From the NCBI GenBank assembly GCA_040385105.1, contig JAZKHY010000025.1, positions 1-64,000 of the forward strand: 64,000 nucleotides of DNA, read 5' to 3'. Both the position numbers and the translations under genes were made by a program. A model generated the notes under the pieces. The model searched no databases and was not told where the DNA came from. It worked only from the letters and a program-made list of their open reading frames with translations. Below are positions 1-7,945 of this stretch, one piece after another (the stretch's first letter is position 1; each line of letters begins with the position of its first letter). The DNA is from JACMQX01 sp040385105. Lineage in GTDB: Bacteria; Pseudomonadota; Gammaproteobacteria; Burkholderiales; Burkholderiaceae_C.

Positions 1-67
1 TGTCCGACTTGACCCGGACCTTGACGTTGTAGTCGACCACGCGTTTGACCGCGACGATGATCTTCAT
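1..67 (-). CDS. etfB: Electron transfer flavoprotein beta subunit, N-terminal fragment
   Basis: The first 22 codons of a minus-strand gene are visible; the rest lies beyond the left edge. They read MKIIVAVKRVVDYNVKVRVK followed by SD, the strongly conserved N-terminus of the ETF beta subunit. ETF accepts electrons from acyl-CoA dehydrogenases and passes them to ETF:quinone oxidoreductase. The ATG is at 65-67, with an AGGA ribosome-binding site 9 nt upstream (77-80 on the complement). It is divergent from the IclR gene at 322. Its proximity to an acyl-CoA dehydrogenase operon fits beta-oxidation, though etfB is usually a housekeeping gene. Identification rests on 22 residues but the match is distinctive. 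Confidence 0.85.
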   Translation of the reverse strand, partial: MKIIVAVKRVVDYNVKVRVKSD

Positions 68-147
68 CTTGAGTGTTCCTTGATTCGGGATTGGATCGCC
101 CCAAGGATCGGGCCTGGCACCCGAGGGGTCAAGCCGCCGGGGAAAGA

Positions 148-230
148 TGTTCCGTACTTCAATCCCGCCTTTACCCACCAGCGCTGCCCATGCGCCAAAC
201 CAAAGTACGGAACACATGGAACACCCATGT
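148..230. promoter_or_regulatory. Divergent promoter region with two inverted repeats (candidate IclR operators)
   Basis: The 254-bp gap between etfB and the first IclR gene holds no gene. It contains a perfect 12-bp inverted repeat, TGTTCCGTACTT at 148-159 and AAGTACGGAACA at 203-214. A second inverted repeat, ACATGG at 214-219 and CCATGT at 225-230, abuts it. IclR proteins often bind such repeats between divergent genes. The CGGAACA half-site recurs at 9254-9260 in the promoter gap of the neighbouring catabolic operon. Binding by either IclR protein is inference. Confidence 0.4.
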
Positions 231-321
231 TGACCCTGGCCGGAATGAATGAATTAATACACCCAGCAGGCGCGGAAAGCCCCAGAGCCCCCAGCGCCGG
301 CAACATGCAGGAGACAACGCC

Positions 322-1053
322 GTGACGACGATGCAAGCCAGTGCGCCAGCCGCGCGCACCTATAAAGTCAATTCTCTCGACAGGGGATTGGACGTGCTGC
401 GCGTCATCCGCAATGCCGACGGCCCCATGCGCAACCATGACATCGTCACCCGCACGGGCCTGCCCAAGGCCACTGTGTCGCGGCTGGTCCATACCCTCAC
501 CGTCATGGGCTACCTGCGCCGCATCGACCAGGGCAGCTATGTGCTGGGCCAGGCCAGCGGGCGCACGGGCCGCGCGATGCTGGAAGGCCTGAGGCTCGAG
601 CGCTATGCGCCCCAGTTCCGCAACCTCGTCGCCGGCTACGGCGCGCATGCCTGCCTGGAAGTCCGGGTTGACGGCACCATGGTGCCTGTTTACCAGTGGT
701 CTGCGGCAGGGAGCATGCTGCTGACCAGCGGCGTGGCCCCCGACGCGGCCGCCGGCGACCTCTTGACCCCAACCTGCGCCGGGTTTTTCTGCGAGCCGCG
801 CGAGCCAGCCACAACCGCCGGTGCGCAGGACATCCATCGGCAGTTGCTGGACTCGGGCTGGTGCCACCAATGGCATGAGGCCACCGGCCGGCTTGCCGCA
901 TGCACCGGCGTCAGGCTCAACTCGGTGGCGCTGTGCGTGCTGGCCTTGCACCAGCCGCAACAGGCCAGGCCCACAGCAGGGCAATTGCATGACATCGGCG
1001 CCGGCCTGCTTCGCGCTGCCCACGCCATCGCGACCGAATCGCCGGCGCACTGA
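322..1053 (+). CDS. IclR-family transcriptional regulator
   Basis: A 243-residue protein with an N-terminal winged helix-turn-helix (about residues 20-75, including TGLPKATVSRLVHTL) and a C-terminal effector domain typical of IclR regulators. The effector half is divergent and slightly short for the family, so its ligand cannot be guessed. GTG at 322 is chosen as start because AGGAG sits 8 nt upstream; an in-frame ATG at 331 is the alternative. It is followed after 14 nt by a second, different IclR gene, so the two are probably co-transcribed. Its likely targets are the acyl-CoA catabolic genes to the right or the divergent etfB (inference). Confidence 0.85.
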   Translation: MTTMQASAPAARTYKVNSLDRGLDVLRVIRNADGPMRNHDIVTRTGLPKATVSRLVHTLTVMGYLRRIDQGSYVLGQASGRTGRAMLEGLRLERYAPQFRNLVAGYGAHACLEVRVDGTMVPVYQWSAAGSMLLTSGVAPDAAAGDLLTPTCAGFFCEPREPATTAGAQDIHRQLLDSGWCHQWHEATGRLAACTGVRLNSVALCVLALHQPQQARPTAGQLHDIGAGLLRAAHAIATESPAH

Positions 1054-1067
1054 ACGGAGAACACATC

Positions 1068-1982
1068 ATGGCTGCACATCCGTTGGAAACCATCTGGAGA
1101 GACGCCGGTTCGCTGTCTGCAGGGTCTGACCTCTCCGGCATCGTCAGGCACTTTCATGGCGAAAGCGCCAGCAAGGCGTCGAGAGCCGCAGCACGGCGCG
1201 TCGCTGCGCCGCGGCAGGAACCGGGCTCGGACTTCGTGGAGGCCCTGGCCCACGGCATTGCGGTGCTCGAATGCTGGCAAGGCACGGATGTGTGGCTGAG
1301 CAACTCGGAACTCGCGGCGCGCTCGGGCCTGACGCGGCCGACCGTGTCGCGCCTGGCCTCGGTGCTGGAAGACCTGGGCTACCTCGCCCGCGAAGGAAAT
1401 CGCGGGCGCCTGCGCCTGACGGGCGCCACGCTGGGCCTGGGCTTTGGCAGCGCGCTCTCCACGGGATCGACCATTCCCGCCAAGGCCGAGCTGGAAGAGC
1501 TGGCCTGCGAGCTCGACGTCTATGCGGCGCTGAGCATCCGCCGCATCGACAAGGTGCAGATCATCGAGAACGTGGCCAGCCCGTTGCACCCTGACGCCGT
1601 GCTCAACGACGTGGGCGCCATGCTGCCGATGTGCCGCTCCGCGTCGGGCCTCGCGGCCATGTCGGCGCTGCCGGAGCAGGATATGTCGCCCTTGCTGGTG
1701 CGGATGCAGGCACACTACGGTGACCGCTGGGCCAGCCTTGAGCGCAGGCTTGCAGCCAAGCGGCAGGAGTACTCCAGCAAGGGCTATTGCACCTCGGTGG
1801 CCATGCTGTCGCAGAACGTGGGTGCGGTGGCGGTGCCCATCATGCCGGCGGGCAGCAACGATATTTTCGTTCTCGCCTGCGGCATGCCGGCGCGGGACTT
1901 CTATCCGGAGCGGGTGGAGCGAAGCATCGCGCCGAAGATGCTGAAGGCGGCCCGGGCGCTGCGGGAATCGATGTCGCGGTAG
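1068..1982 (+). CDS. IclR-family transcriptional regulator (second of a tandem pair)
   Basis: A 304-residue IclR protein. An unusual N-terminal extension of about 50 residues precedes the winged helix-turn-helix (about residues 55-105, including SGLTRPTVSRLASVLEDLGY). The C-terminal effector domain contains the usual late segment with VGAVAVPI. The ATG has a GGAGA ribosome-binding site 8 nt upstream. It starts 14 nt after the previous IclR gene and ends 5 nt from the convergent stop of the crotonase gene. The two IclR proteins are not close copies of each other, so they probably answer different effectors or act on different promoters (inference). Confidence 0.88.
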   Translation: MAAHPLETIWRDAGSLSAGSDLSGIVRHFHGESASKASRAAARRVAAPRQEPGSDFVEALAHGIAVLECWQGTDVWLSNSELAARSGLTRPTVSRLASVLEDLGYLAREGNRGRLRLTGATLGLGFGSALSTGSTIPAKAELEELACELDVYAALSIRRIDKVQIIENVASPLHPDAVLNDVGAMLPMCRSASGLAAMSALPEQDMSPLLVRMQAHYGDRWASLERRLAAKRQEYSSKGYCTSVAMLSQNVGAVAVPIMPAGSNDIFVLACGMPARDFYPERVERSIAPKMLKAARALRESMSR

Positions 1983-1987
1983 ATTCG

Positions 1988-2800
1988 CTACTTCCCCTGC
2001 CACTGCGGCTTGCGCTTCTGCGCGAACGCACGCATGCCTTCCTGCGCATCCTCGCTGGCGTAAACGTCCTTGTAGATCTGGTTGGCTTCCTCCAGGCCCT
2101 GCTCGGCACCGACCGAAGCGGCATTGAGGATGCTGGCCTTGCCCGCCCGCACTGACAGCGGCGCATTGGCGCTGATGACCTGCGCCATCTCCAGCGCGCG
2201 GGCACGCACCGCCCCGGGCGTGTCGGCCACGTGGTTGACAAAGCCGAGTTCGCGCAGGCGTTCGATGGGCATGAATTCTCCCGTGAGCGTCATCTCCATC
2301 AGAACGGCCTGCGGAATCATCCACAGCAGTGGCACGCCCCATGGTGAACCACGCCCGACTTTGGCTTCGGCAATGCCGCCCAGCGTGCCCTTCAGCCCGA
2401 TGCGCAGGTCGCAGTTCAGCGCCAGCATCATGCCGCCTGCAGTGAAGCTGCCCGTCATGGCGGCGATCAGGGGCACACGCACTTGCCGCATCGCGCTCTG
2501 GAACGGGTCGTCCAGGTAGCTGATGACGTCCTTGCCGTCACGCTCCTTGAGCACAGCAGCCTCTTTCAGGTCCATGCCGGCACAGAAGGTGCCGCAGTCG
2601 GCCGAGGTCAGGATGACGGCCTTGACGGTGTCATCCTGGTTGATGCGTTTCCACACCTGGCTGAGGCCATTGGACACCGCCACCGACAGCGCATTGCGCG
2701 CATTCGGCCTGTCGATGCGCACCTCCGCCACCCCCTCGGCCACGCGGCTGAGCAGCAGGCCTTCGGCAATGACTTCGACGGGGCCGGCTGCCATGTCCAT
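1988..2800 (-). CDS. Enoyl-CoA hydratase/isomerase family protein (crotonase fold)
   Basis: A 270-residue crotonase-superfamily enzyme and last gene of the AtuA-type operon. The N-terminal CoA-site strand IDRPNARNALS, the oxyanion-hole segment CAGMDLKE and the second segment AGGMMLALNCD are visible. The position of the first catalytic Glu of enoyl-CoA hydratase (Glu144 in the rat enzyme, in GGGCEL) is Met here. The second Glu is kept in AEAKVGRG. That argues for isomerase, lyase or hydrolase chemistry rather than standard hydration. It is a clear relative of the crotonase at 5866-6627. The start ATG has GGGAG 7 nt upstream; the gap to the previous gene is 2 nt. Confidence 0.88.
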   Translation of the reverse strand: MDMAAGPVEVIAEGLLLSRVAEGVAEVRIDRPNARNALSVAVSNGLSQVWKRINQDDTVKAVILTSADCGTFCAGMDLKEAAVLKERDGKDVISYLDDPFQSAMRQVRVPLIAAMTGSFTAGGMMLALNCDLRIGLKGTLGGIAEAKVGRGSPWGVPLLWMIPQAVLMEMTLTGEFMPIERLRELGFVNHVADTPGAVRARALEMAQVISANAPLSVRAGKASILNAASVGAEQGLEEANQIYKDVYASEDAQEGMRAFAQKRKPQWQGK

Positions 2801-2802
2801 GT

Positions 2803-3147
2803 TCAGGCTCCCGCCTTCACGATGGGCAGGCGCAGGATGGCATTGCCCAGCGACTTGCCGGTCTGGTCCAGGCGCAGCGTGCGGGTGGCGCCGCCGCCCA
2901 GGGCGCCGCGCATGAAGACGCTGAGCGAATGCAGGTTGGCCACTTCAAATACCTGCACCTCGCCCTTGACCCATTCCTTGAACAGCGCCTTCACGGCCTC
3001 GGGCGTGACGGAACTCTTCAGTGTTTCGTAATGTTCCGGCGCCTTGGCGATGACGCCGATGGTGACGGTGTCGCCCTTGTCGCCGGAGCGCACGTAGGCA
3101 ATGTCCCTGAGAAGCGGGATGGAAGGTGCGGTGGTTGGTGCGTTCAT
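2803..3147 (-). CDS. AtuA-associated small protein (AtuA-like ferredoxin-fold domain)
   Basis: A 114-residue protein starting MNAPTTAPSIPLL and containing AYVRSGDKGDTVTIGVIAK, which resembles the small domain that accompanies or is fused to AtuA/DUF1446 proteins. No redox or metal-ligand motif is obvious. The start at 3147 is chosen because the in-frame upstream sequence runs back into the atuA-like gene and has no family resemblance. It lies 5 nt after the AtuA-like gene and 2 nt before the crotonase gene, so the two probably form a functional pair. The biochemical role of this family is not established. Confidence 0.8.
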   Translation of the reverse strand: MNAPTTAPSIPLLRDIAYVRSGDKGDTVTIGVIAKAPEHYETLKSSVTPEAVKALFKEWVKGEVQVFEVANLHSLSVFMRGALGGGATRTLRLDQTGKSLGNAILRLPIVKAGA

Positions 3148-3152
3148 GTTCT

Positions 3153-4517
3153 TCAAGCCTCCAAAACAGTAACAGTCTGGCGCACCAGCTCGCGCGGCAC
3201 AAGTGTGGGCCACAGCGAGACGACGGGGCGCGGCTTCATCGGCGTGCCGAAGGAGGTGCCGCCCGGCCCCATGATCCACATGTGGGCGCAGGCGCGGCGG
3301 ACCTTCTCTGCCTCGTCCTTGGTACGGGTACGCACGGCCACGCGCAGGCCGACTTCATTCAGCTCGTCACCATTCAGCGGCGCCGCCGGGCCATGCAGCA
3401 TGTTGACACCAATGAAGTCAAACTGGATCTCGTCGGACTTCAGGCCCAGCCGCTCAAAGCGCTCCAGCATGGTCTCCTTCGCCTTCTGCGCGCGCGCAAA
3501 GGCGCTGGGCCAGGGGAAGAACAGCATGCCCTCGCCGATCCAGCCGTCTTCATAGCCGATGACCACTTTGAGCTGGTCGGGGCGGCCGGTACCGGACATG
3601 TTGGAGAGCTTGACACGGTCTTTGCCAACTTCTTCCAGCTTCAGTTTGGTGAAGTCGGCCACGCCGTCGGGCATGACATAGCGGCGCGGATCGTTGATTT
3701 CGTAAAGCAGGTGCTCCGTCACCGTGAGCCAGTCCACTGCGCCACCGGTGCCTTCAAGCTTGGTCACCACGGCCGTGCCATCGGCGGAGAACTCGGCAAA
3801 CGGGAAGCCCAGGTTGCCCATGTGGGGCATTTCGGCAAAGCGCGAGTGCAGGCCGCCGCTGCTGGCGCCACCGCATTCGAGCACATGGCCGATGGTGATG
3901 GCGGCGGCAATGCGGTCAGTGCATTCTGCGCCGTACTTCCAGCCAAACTCGTGCATCAGCGGGCCGACATACAGCGCGTTGTCAGACACACGGCCTGCGA
4001 TGATGACGTTGGCGCCCTGGCCCAGGGCCTCGATGATGCCGGAGGCATCGGTGTAGGCATTGGCCGCCACCACCCTGGAGCGGATACTGGCAAAGTCGGT
4101 GGCGCCGGTGTCGAAGTTCACCATGGGTACGCCGCTGGCAATGATCTCGTCAAGGCGGTGCAGCATGTCGTCGCCTTCAATGACGCCGACCTTCGTGCCC
4201 TTGAGGCCCAGCTTGCGCGCAGCTTCAACAATGGCTTTGCCGCCGGCCATCGGGTTGACCCCGCCGCCGTTGGACACCAACGTCGTGCCGGACTCACGGG
4301 CCAGGGGCATCAGGGCGCGCATGTAATCCACCACGTCAGGCACATAGCCCGCGTCCGGGTTCTTGCTGCGCAGGCGCTGCAGCAGCGCCATGGTCAGTTC
4401 GGCCAGGAAGTCGAACGAGAGGTAGTCGAGCTTGCCTTGCTTGAGGAGGTCCACCGCGGGGTCGAGCGCGTCGCCCCAGAATCCGGCACCAGATCCGATG
4501 CGCACAGTATTTTTCAT
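3153..4517 (-). CDS. AtuA family protein (acyclic terpene utilization, DUF1446)
   Basis: A 454-residue protein of the AtuA/DUF1446 family. Visible hallmarks are the N-terminal IGSGAGFWGD, the SNGGGVNPMAGG segment, VGVIEGDD, the central NVIIAGRVSDNALYVGP and a late AHMWIMGPGGTSFGTP. AtuA proteins occur in citronellol/geraniol catabolic clusters and other acyl-CoA pathways; their reaction is not firmly known. Here the cluster has no geranyl-CoA carboxylase subunits, so the substrate is probably not an acyclic terpene. It is co-directional with the small AtuA-like partner (5 nt) and with an Fe-ADH-fold gene 127 nt upstream. Confidence 0.87.
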   Translation of the reverse strand: MKNTVRIGSGAGFWGDALDPAVDLLKQGKLDYLSFDFLAELTMALLQRLRSKNPDAGYVPDVVDYMRALMPLARESGTTLVSNGGGVNPMAGGKAIVEAARKLGLKGTKVGVIEGDDMLHRLDEIIASGVPMVNFDTGATDFASIRSRVVAANAYTDASGIIEALGQGANVIIAGRVSDNALYVGPLMHEFGWKYGAECTDRIAAAITIGHVLECGGASSGGLHSRFAEMPHMGNLGFPFAEFSADGTAVVTKLEGTGGAVDWLTVTEHLLYEINDPRRYVMPDGVADFTKLKLEEVGKDRVKLSNMSGTGRPDQLKVVIGYEDGWIGEGMLFFPWPSAFARAQKAKETMLERFERLGLKSDEIQFDFIGVNMLHGPAAPLNGDELNEVGLRVAVRTRTKDEAEKVRRACAHMWIMGPGGTSFGTPMKPRPVVSLWPTLVPRELVRQTVTVLEA

Positions 4518-4644
4518 GGTCGGTCAGTCAATTGAAGAGAGGGAGCGCACGCGGTGCGCAGGCTGTTTGCAGACGATGCAATGATGCGACCGGCACGCGG
4601 CTTGTCCAAGTACCGCCAGCAATGTTCCGCGTTGCGAAACTGTC

Positions 4645-5814
4645 TCACCAGGCTTCCTCCAGAAGGCCGACCAGGTCCTGCACATCCTTGACGGGGCGCG
4701 GGTTGTTGGCCATGTACCAGTCATTGATGGACACCTCGGCCAGCTCCCGCAGCGACTCGCGGGATACGCCCACATCGCGCAGCCGCGCGGGAATGCCGAG
4801 TTGCCTGAACAGCGCATTGAGGGTCTCCACTACGGCCGTGACCGGCGCAACGCCTGCCGCCGGCACGAGGCCCAGCGCAGCGAACAGCTTGCCAATACCT
4901 GCACTGGCAGCATCGGCATTGAAGCGCAGCACGGGCGGCATCACGATGGCGTCGGTGATGCCCATGTCGATATGGTGTTTGGCGCCGATGGCGTGGCCCA
5001 GCGGAATGGCGATGCCGGCGCCGGTGTAGTCCGAGCCGTGGCCGGCCAGCACCGAAGCCATCACCAGGTCGGCGCGCACCGGCAACTCGTCGTGGGCCAC
5101 CAGGTCGGACAGGCGCTGCGCCAGCAGCCTGACGGCATGCATCAGGTGCGCATCCGACAGCGGGTCGCCCGAGCGCGACAGCAGGCCTTCTATCGCCAGC
5201 GCCAGCGTGTTGACGCCTGCGCTCACGAATAGCTCGCGCGAAGGCGTGGCGATCAGGTCGGGGTGGATGAATATGGCGCGCGCCCGCGTCTGCGGGTCGA
5301 ACAGCGGCAGGCGCTCGCCCACATCAGGGTCCAGCACGGCGCTGCCTGCCTTGACTGCGGCGGTGGTCGGCGTGGTCGGGATGACAAACTGCGGCAGCTT
5401 GGGCGCCATCAGCCTCGGGCTGATGTGTTTGCCGTTGCCACCGGGCCGTGTGCAGAGGTTGCGCGGGTCGTCCTTTTCGGCGCGCAGGATGTCGGCCGCG
5501 CGCGCCGTGACCATGGCCGAGCCGCCGCCAAACGAGATGACTGCGTCGGCGCCCATCCGCTCCAGTTCACCCGCCGCTTCCTGCACCGCAGGAACCGGGC
5601 TGTGCGGGCGCACACCCGCATATACACCCGCAAGCCGCTCGCCCACGGCGCCGCGCACCAGGTCCAGCGGCGGGCCGCCCCGGCCCAGGGTCGCGCCGCA
5701 CATGATCACGGCCCTGCGGATCTTCAGGCGATCAAGTTCCTGGCTCAGTTGCTCCATGCTGTCCTCACCCTGGTAGATGCGCATGGCGGGGATTCTGTGC
5801 TTGAAGGATTTCAT
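4645..5814 (-). CDS. Iron-alcohol-dehydrogenase-fold protein lacking all four metal ligands
   Basis: A 389-residue member of the Fe-ADH/dehydroquinate-synthase-like fold. The NAD-binding motif SFGGGSAM is near residue 95 and PTTPTTAAVKAGS near 147. Aligned with FucO, the four metal ligands Asp196, His200, His263 and His277 correspond to Asn202, Leu206, Ile270 and Met284, with exact 4-, 4- and 10-residue spacings. The non-ligand active-site His267 is kept as His274. The protein therefore probably binds no catalytic Fe or Zn. It may be a metal-free reductase or have another role. The start ATG has GGAG upstream. It is co-directional with the crotonase and AtuA genes. Confidence 0.82.
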   Translation of the reverse strand: MKSFKHRIPAMRIYQGEDSMEQLSQELDRLKIRRAVIMCGATLGRGGPPLDLVRGAVGERLAGVYAGVRPHSPVPAVQEAAGELERMGADAVISFGGGSAMVTARAADILRAEKDDPRNLCTRPGGNGKHISPRLMAPKLPQFVIPTTPTTAAVKAGSAVLDPDVGERLPLFDPQTRARAIFIHPDLIATPSRELFVSAGVNTLALAIEGLLSRSGDPLSDAHLMHAVRLLAQRLSDLVAHDELPVRADLVMASVLAGHGSDYTGAGIAIPLGHAIGAKHHIDMGITDAIVMPPVLRFNADAASAGIGKLFAALGLVPAAGVAPVTAVVETLNALFRQLGIPARLRDVGVSRESLRELAEVSINDWYMANNPRPVKDVQDLVGLLEEAW

Positions 5815-5865
5815 GGTGGCTCCGGAGGAAGTTGTGTTGAGCGTCTGGCGGATGCGGACCGGACG

Positions 5866-6627
5866 TCAGCGGCCCGTCCAGCGTGGCGGGCGCTTTTCGG
5901 CAAATGCACGCGGCCCCTCCTGCGCGTCGCCGCTTTCATACACGGCTTTCATGATCTCGTACGCACGGTCGAGCGCGGCAGAACGGCCCAACTCGGCTGC
6001 CACCTGGACAACCTGCCGGGCCGCCGAGACCGACAGCGGTGCGCCTGCAACGACCATGCGGGCCAGATCCATCGCCTTGGGCATGAGCTGGTCCGCCGGC
6101 ACCACATGGTTGACCAGGCCGATCTCCCAGGCGCGCTGTGCCGATATGGTTGCGCCGGTGAGCAGCAATTCCAGCAGCACCTTCTGCGGGATCATGCGGG
6201 CCAGCGGCACCGCCCACGCCACGCCGCGCCCCAGCTTGACCTCGGTGATCGCAAAGGTGGCATGGCTGCTGGCCACGCACATGTCGCACATCTGCGCAAA
6301 CACAAAGCCGCCGGCAAGGGCGTAGCCGTTGACTGCGGCGATGACCGGCTTGGACAGGTGGATGTTGTCGCCCAGGATGGGCAGGAAATCCCTCGACGCC
6401 GTCAGGGCATCGAACCCGCCGGGCTCCTTCATGTCCTTGCCCGCGCTGAAAGCCACGTTGCCCGCAGCAGTGAGGATGGCCACGCGCGCGGCTGGATCGG
6501 CCTCAAAGCGGTGCCAGGCGGCGCGCAGGCCCTCGCGCACCGCGGTGTTCACCGCATTGCGCTGCTCCGGCCGGTTGATGGTGATGATGGCGATGCCGTC
6601 GCTGGTCTCGTACAGGACTTCGTCCAT
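5866..6627 (-). CDS. Enoyl-CoA hydratase/isomerase family protein (crotonase fold)
   Basis: A 253-residue crotonase with ITINRPEQRNAVN, the oxyanion-hole segment FSAGKDMKE and the segment LAGGFVFAQMCD. As in the paralogue at 1988-2800, the first catalytic Glu position is not Glu (Val here) while the second is retained in TEVKLGRG. Both share the VPLxxMIPQ and LTG stretches and near-identical C-termini (QEGxRAFAxKRxPxW), so they arose by duplication or belong to one subfamily. GGAGG lies upstream of the ATG. It sits 22 nt after the thiolase gene in the same operon. Confidence 0.88.
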   Translation of the reverse strand: MDEVLYETSDGIAIITINRPEQRNAVNTAVREGLRAAWHRFEADPAARVAILTAAGNVAFSAGKDMKEPGGFDALTASRDFLPILGDNIHLSKPVIAAVNGYALAGGFVFAQMCDMCVASSHATFAITEVKLGRGVAWAVPLARMIPQKVLLELLLTGATISAQRAWEIGLVNHVVPADQLMPKAMDLARMVVAGAPLSVSAARQVVQVAAELGRSAALDRAYEIMKAVYESGDAQEGPRAFAEKRPPRWTGR

Positions 6628-6649
6628 CTTTACCTCCCCGGTGGTGCGG

Positions 6650-7834
6650 TCAGTAGATCTCGAACAGGCCCGCCGCGCCCATGCCGCCGGCGATGCACAT
6701 CGTCACCACGGCGTACTTCGCGCCGCGGCGACGGCCCTCCAGCAGCACATGCCCGGCCAGCCGCGCGCCTGTCATGCCGAAGGGGTGGCCAACAGAGATG
6801 GCACCCCCGTTCACATTGAGGCGCTCGTCGGGAATGCCCAATTGCTCCTGGCAGTAAACGGACTGCGAGGCAAATGCCTCGTTCAGCTCCCACAGGTCAA
6901 TGTCCTGCACCTGCAGTCCATGGCGTGCCAGCAGCTTGGGCACCGCGAACACAGGGCCGATGCCCATCTCGTCAGGCTCGCAACCGGCCATGACCATGCC
7001 CCGGAAGGCGCCCAGCGGCTTGATGCCCGCCCGGGCCGCCCCGGCCGCCTCCATCAGCACGCAGGCCGATGCACCGTCGGACAGCTGCGAGGCATTGCCC
7101 GCAGTCACGAAGTTCCCGTCGCCAGAGACGGGCTCCAGCCTGGCCAGCGCCTCATACGTCGTACCCGGCCGGTTGCCGTTGTCCACCGTTGCCGTGACTT
7201 CGCTGTGCGTGACGGCCTTGGTGGCCTTGTCGGTCACGGCCATCGTGGTGGTACACGGGACGATCTCCTCGTTGAAGCGGCCGGCGGCCTGCGCTTCAGC
7301 CGTCTTGCGCTGGCTGTGGAACGAGAAGCGGTCCTGCGCCTCGCGGCTGATGCCATAGCGCCTGGCGACGATGTCTGCCGTCTCGATCATCGGCATGTAA
7401 AGCGCCGGGTGATGCTTCACAAGCCAGGGGTCCATGCCGCTGTCGGCATCGCTGACGCGGGCGCGGATCTGCGAAATGCTTTCAACCCCGCCGGCGATCA
7501 CCGCATCCGCGCCGTCCACGACAATGCGGCCCGCGGCAATCGCGATGGCCTGCAGGCCCGATGCGCAGAAGCGGTTGACCGTGGCGCCCGTGACGGAGAG
7601 CGGCAGGCCGGCGCGGAACACGGTGTGGCGCGCCACATTGCGGCCGGTTGTGCCCTCGGGGTAGCCGCAGCCCATGATGAGGTCCTCAATGCGCGCAGGG
7701 TCGATGCCCGAACGCTCCACCGCAGCCTTGACGGCAAATGCAGCCAGCGCGGGGCCGGGGGTGATGTTGAACTCGCCCCGGTAAGCCTTGGTCAGGGGCG
7801 TGCGGGCGGTGGAGACAATGACGGCTTCGCGCAT
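6650..7834 (-). CDS. Acetyl-CoA C-acyltransferase (thiolase)
   Basis: A 394-residue thiolase from the ATG at 7834, chosen because MREAVIVSTARTPLTKAYRG is the standard family N-terminus. The nucleophile is Cys90 (NRFCASGLQ), and His350 (VGHPFGMTGAR) and Cys380 (CIAGGMG) complete the catalytic set. It cleaves 3-ketoacyl-CoA to acetyl- or propionyl-CoA plus a shortened acyl-CoA, the last beta-oxidation step. It lies between the acyl-CoA dehydrogenase (111 nt upstream) and a crotonase (22 nt downstream), all on one strand. It closely resembles degradative thiolases, but chain-length preference cannot be read from sequence. Confidence 0.93.
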   Translation of the reverse strand: MREAVIVSTARTPLTKAYRGEFNITPGPALAAFAVKAAVERSGIDPARIEDLIMGCGYPEGTTGRNVARHTVFRAGLPLSVTGATVNRFCASGLQAIAIAAGRIVVDGADAVIAGGVESISQIRARVSDADSGMDPWLVKHHPALYMPMIETADIVARRYGISREAQDRFSFHSQRKTAEAQAAGRFNEEIVPCTTTMAVTDKATKAVTHSEVTATVDNGNRPGTTYEALARLEPVSGDGNFVTAGNASQLSDGASACVLMEAAGAARAGIKPLGAFRGMVMAGCEPDEMGIGPVFAVPKLLARHGLQVQDIDLWELNEAFASQSVYCQEQLGIPDERLNVNGGAISVGHPFGMTGARLAGHVLLEGRRRGAKYAVVTMCIAGGMGAAGLFEIY

Positions 7835-7945
7835 GGTGCTGGTCAGTACTGGTGGAACAGGCCTGATGATGGCGGACGGATCGCCGTGCACGAAGCGGGC
7901 GCGCGCCTGTTCCGGGGTGTGAAACAGGCGCGCCGCGCAACGGCC

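Noticed and set aside
690..2342. Long minus-strand open frame across the two IclR genes
   Set aside because: It is a codon-bias shadow in high-G+C DNA, opposite two well-supported genes, with low-complexity His/Arg/Gly-rich translation.
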